Shown here: in pieces, positions 62,760-64,000 of the stretch
How the letters are laid out: every line of letters starts with the position of its first letter
Position numbering within the stretch: position 1 is the stretch's first letter
Position numbers and translations under genes: made by a program
DNA from: Rhodovulum robiginosum
GTDB taxonomy: Bacteria; Pseudomonadota; Alphaproteobacteria; Rhodobacterales; Rhodobacteraceae
Assembly: GCF_003944755.1 (NCBI RefSeq)
Contig: NZ_RWGU01000051.1
Location: 124,001-188,000, forward strand
Reading direction: 5' to 3'
DNA length: 64,000 nucleotides
Notes under the pieces: generated by a model
The model's input: the letters and a program-made list of their open reading frames with translations, nothing else
What the model was told of the DNA's origin: nothing
The model's database searches: none

Positions 62760-63941
62760 ATGGCCTTTCCCGAGCGGTTTTCGAACCTGCCAGAATACGC
62801 TTTTCCGCGGCTCAGAGGGCTGCTGGACCATCACGCGCCCGGCGGCGCGCCTTTACACATGAGCATCGGCGAGCCGCAACATGCCTTCCCCGACTGGGTG
62901 GGCGGTGTCATCGTCCAGCATGCGCAGGAGTTCGGCAAATATCCCCCCAACGACGGCACACCCGAACTGCGCAGCGCGATCACCGACTGGCTGGCGCGCC
63001 GCTACGGCGTTCTGTTGTCGCCGGACACGCAGATATCGGTACTGAACGGCACCCGCGAGGGGCTGTTCAACGCGGCGCTCGCGCTCTGCCCCGAGCAGAA
63101 GGCCGGCGACAAGCCGGTGATCCTGACGCCGAACCCTTTTTACCAGGTCTATTCCGTTGCCGCGCTGGCCGCCTCGGCCGAGCCCGTTTACGTGCCGGCC
63201 ACCGTCGGGACAGGCTATCTGCCCGACTACACCGCGCTGCCGGCCGAATTGTTGAACCGGGTGGCCATCGCCTATATCTGCTCGCCGTCCAACCCGCAGG
63301 GCGCGGTGGCCGACAAGGCGTACTGGGCCGAGCTGTTGCGGCTGGCCGAAAAGCACGACTTTCAGGTCTTCGCCGACGAGTGCTATTCCGAGGTCTTTCG
63401 TGAAACGCCGCCCCCCGGCGCGCTGGAGGCCGCCCACGAGATCGGCGCCGACCCCGAGCGCGTGCTGGTGTTCCATTCGCTTTCGAAACGCTCGAACCTG
63501 CCGGGGCTGCGCTCGGGCTTCGTTGCCGGCGGCCCGGCGAGCCTGACACGGATCAAGCAGTTGCGCGCCTATGCCGGCGCGCCCCTGCCGATACCCCTGC
63601 AACGGGTGGCCGAGAGGCTATGGGCCGACGAGGCGCATGTGGCCCACAGCCGAGCCCTCTACCAGCGCAAATACGGTATTGCCGACACTGTCTTCTCGGG
63701 CCTGCCCGATTATCGCCGGCCTGCGGCGGGGTTCTTCTTGTGGCTGCCGGTCGAGGATGGCGAGGCGGCGGCGCTGAAACTTTGGCAAGAGACCGGGGTG
63801 CGGGTGCTGCCCGGCGCGTATCTGTCGCGCGACGTGGGCGACGAAAACCCCGGAGCCGGCTATATCCGGGTCGCTATGGTGGCCCCGGAGCAAGAATTGC
63901 AGCACGGGCTGATCCGGCTTCGTGACTGTCTGTACGGTTGA
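62760..63941 (+). CDS. dapC: class I/II aminotransferase, DapC-like
   Basis: A 393-residue PLP enzyme, probably N-succinyldiaminopimelate aminotransferase of lysine and peptidoglycan synthesis. The start is FSNLPEYAFPRLRGLLDHHA with HMSIGEPQHAFPDWV. Other parts are ILTPNPFYQVYSVAAL, ICSPSNPQGAVADKA (Asn), QVFADECYSEVFRETPPPG (Asp-Tyr) and FHSLSKRSNLPGLRSGFVAG with the PLP Lys. The ATG at 62760 follows a weak RBS. It directly precedes ftsK, the usual Rhodobacteraceae order. Confidence 0.85.
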   Translation: MAFPERFSNLPEYAFPRLRGLLDHHAPGGAPLHMSIGEPQHAFPDWVGGVIVQHAQEFGKYPPNDGTPELRSAITDWLARRYGVLLSPDTQISVLNGTREGLFNAALALCPEQKAGDKPVILTPNPFYQVYSVAALAASAEPVYVPATVGTGYLPDYTALPAELLNRVAIAYICSPSNPQGAVADKAYWAELLRLAEKHDFQVFADECYSEVFRETPPPGALEAAHEIGADPERVLVFHSLSKRSNLPGLRSGFVAGGPASLTRIKQLRAYAGAPLPIPLQRVAERLWADEAHVAHSRALYQRKYGIADTVFSGLPDYRRPAAGFFLWLPVEDGEAAALKLWQETGVRVLPGAYLSRDVGDENPGAGYIRVAMVAPEQELQHGLIRLRDCLYG

Positions 63942-63954
63942 GGAGGCGAGCAGG

Positions 63955-64000
63955 ATGGCTTCGTACCAGGCGAAACAGCGCAACCCGCTTCTGGATTCCA
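63955..64000 (+). CDS. ftsK: DNA translocase FtsK, N-terminal fragment
   Basis: Fifteen codons before the window edge: MASYQAKQRNPLLDS. This resembles the opening of Rhodobacteraceae FtsK, and the gene follows the DapC-like gene by 13 bases with AGGAGG upstream, a common order in this family. The membrane, linker and motor domains are outside the window. Confidence is limited by length. Confidence 0.7.
   Translation, partial: MASYQAKQRNPLLDS

Overview
The window is high-GC alphaproteobacterial DNA. Gene content and gene order point to the Rhodobacterales (marine Roseobacter-type Rhodobacteraceae): an lpt/kdsD block next to hpf-ptsN with no rpoN, a GANTC methyltransferase (CcrM), a Rhodobacteraceae-type porin, the small families DUF3576, DUF2125 and DUF4170, and a dapC-ftsK junction. 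The genes are densely packed. Many starts and stops overlap as ATGA, and several convergent genes share stop-codon bases. I see no rRNA, CRISPR array, transposase or prophage.

Layout. 1-4.4 kb (minus): rnd-kdsD-lptC-lptA-lptB-hpf-ptsN, for Kdo precursor synthesis, LPS export and ribosome hibernation. 4.5-6.8 kb: a large RTX protein. 6.9-24.4 kb: a surface-polysaccharide locus. It holds an initiating sugar transferase, an epimerase, a Wza-like exporter, rfbCBDA for dTDP-L-rhamnose, a GT2, two sulfotransferase-like proteins, a methyltransferase, an RgpF/WbsX two-domain protein, a KpsM/E/T-type ABC exporter, and a GT2 / LAB_N / ArnT-like trio that probably glycosylates a lipid-linked or lipid A target. 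24.5-25.8 kb: a LacI-type regulator, tRNA-Arg(CCT) and a coding-like remnant. 26.0-27.8 kb: a two-TM membrane protein with a C-terminal winged-helix domain, overlapped by a small secreted-protein gene and divergent from an Arg-rich repeat secreted protein, with an inverted repeat between them. 27.8-29.7 kb: rnhB and ccrM, the latter behind three GANTC sites.

29.9-44 kb is mostly housekeeping: an SDR-like protein, alkB, mutY, a DUF721 protein, a DsbA-like thioredoxin, lpxK-waaA-DUF4170-cysQ-pmbA, DUF2125, an SDR/enoyl-CoA hydratase pair, HNH, a flavoprotein and a GST. 44.1-49.2 kb (minus): DUF3576, leuS, lptE, holA. 49.4-55.3 kb: porin, TPR-sulfotransferase, YggS, L,D-transpeptidase, a 60-aa protein and ribA. 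55.4-64 kb: OmpR-type regulator, xth, thioredoxin-TPR protein, Lon-substrate-binding protein, Trm112-like protein, homocysteine methyltransferase-like protein, a UbiH-type monooxygenase, amidase, a DapC-like aminotransferase and the start of ftsK.

The recurring theme is the cell envelope: LPS (kdsD, waaA, lpxK, lptA/B/C/E), a rhamnose-containing and possibly sulfated polysaccharide, the porin and periplasmic thiol chemistry. The most system-like unexplained unit is the membrane winged-helix protein, its overlapping secreted partner and the divergent Arg-rich secreted protein at 26.0-27.8 kb. All assignments come from reading translated motifs and gene order; no database search was possible.
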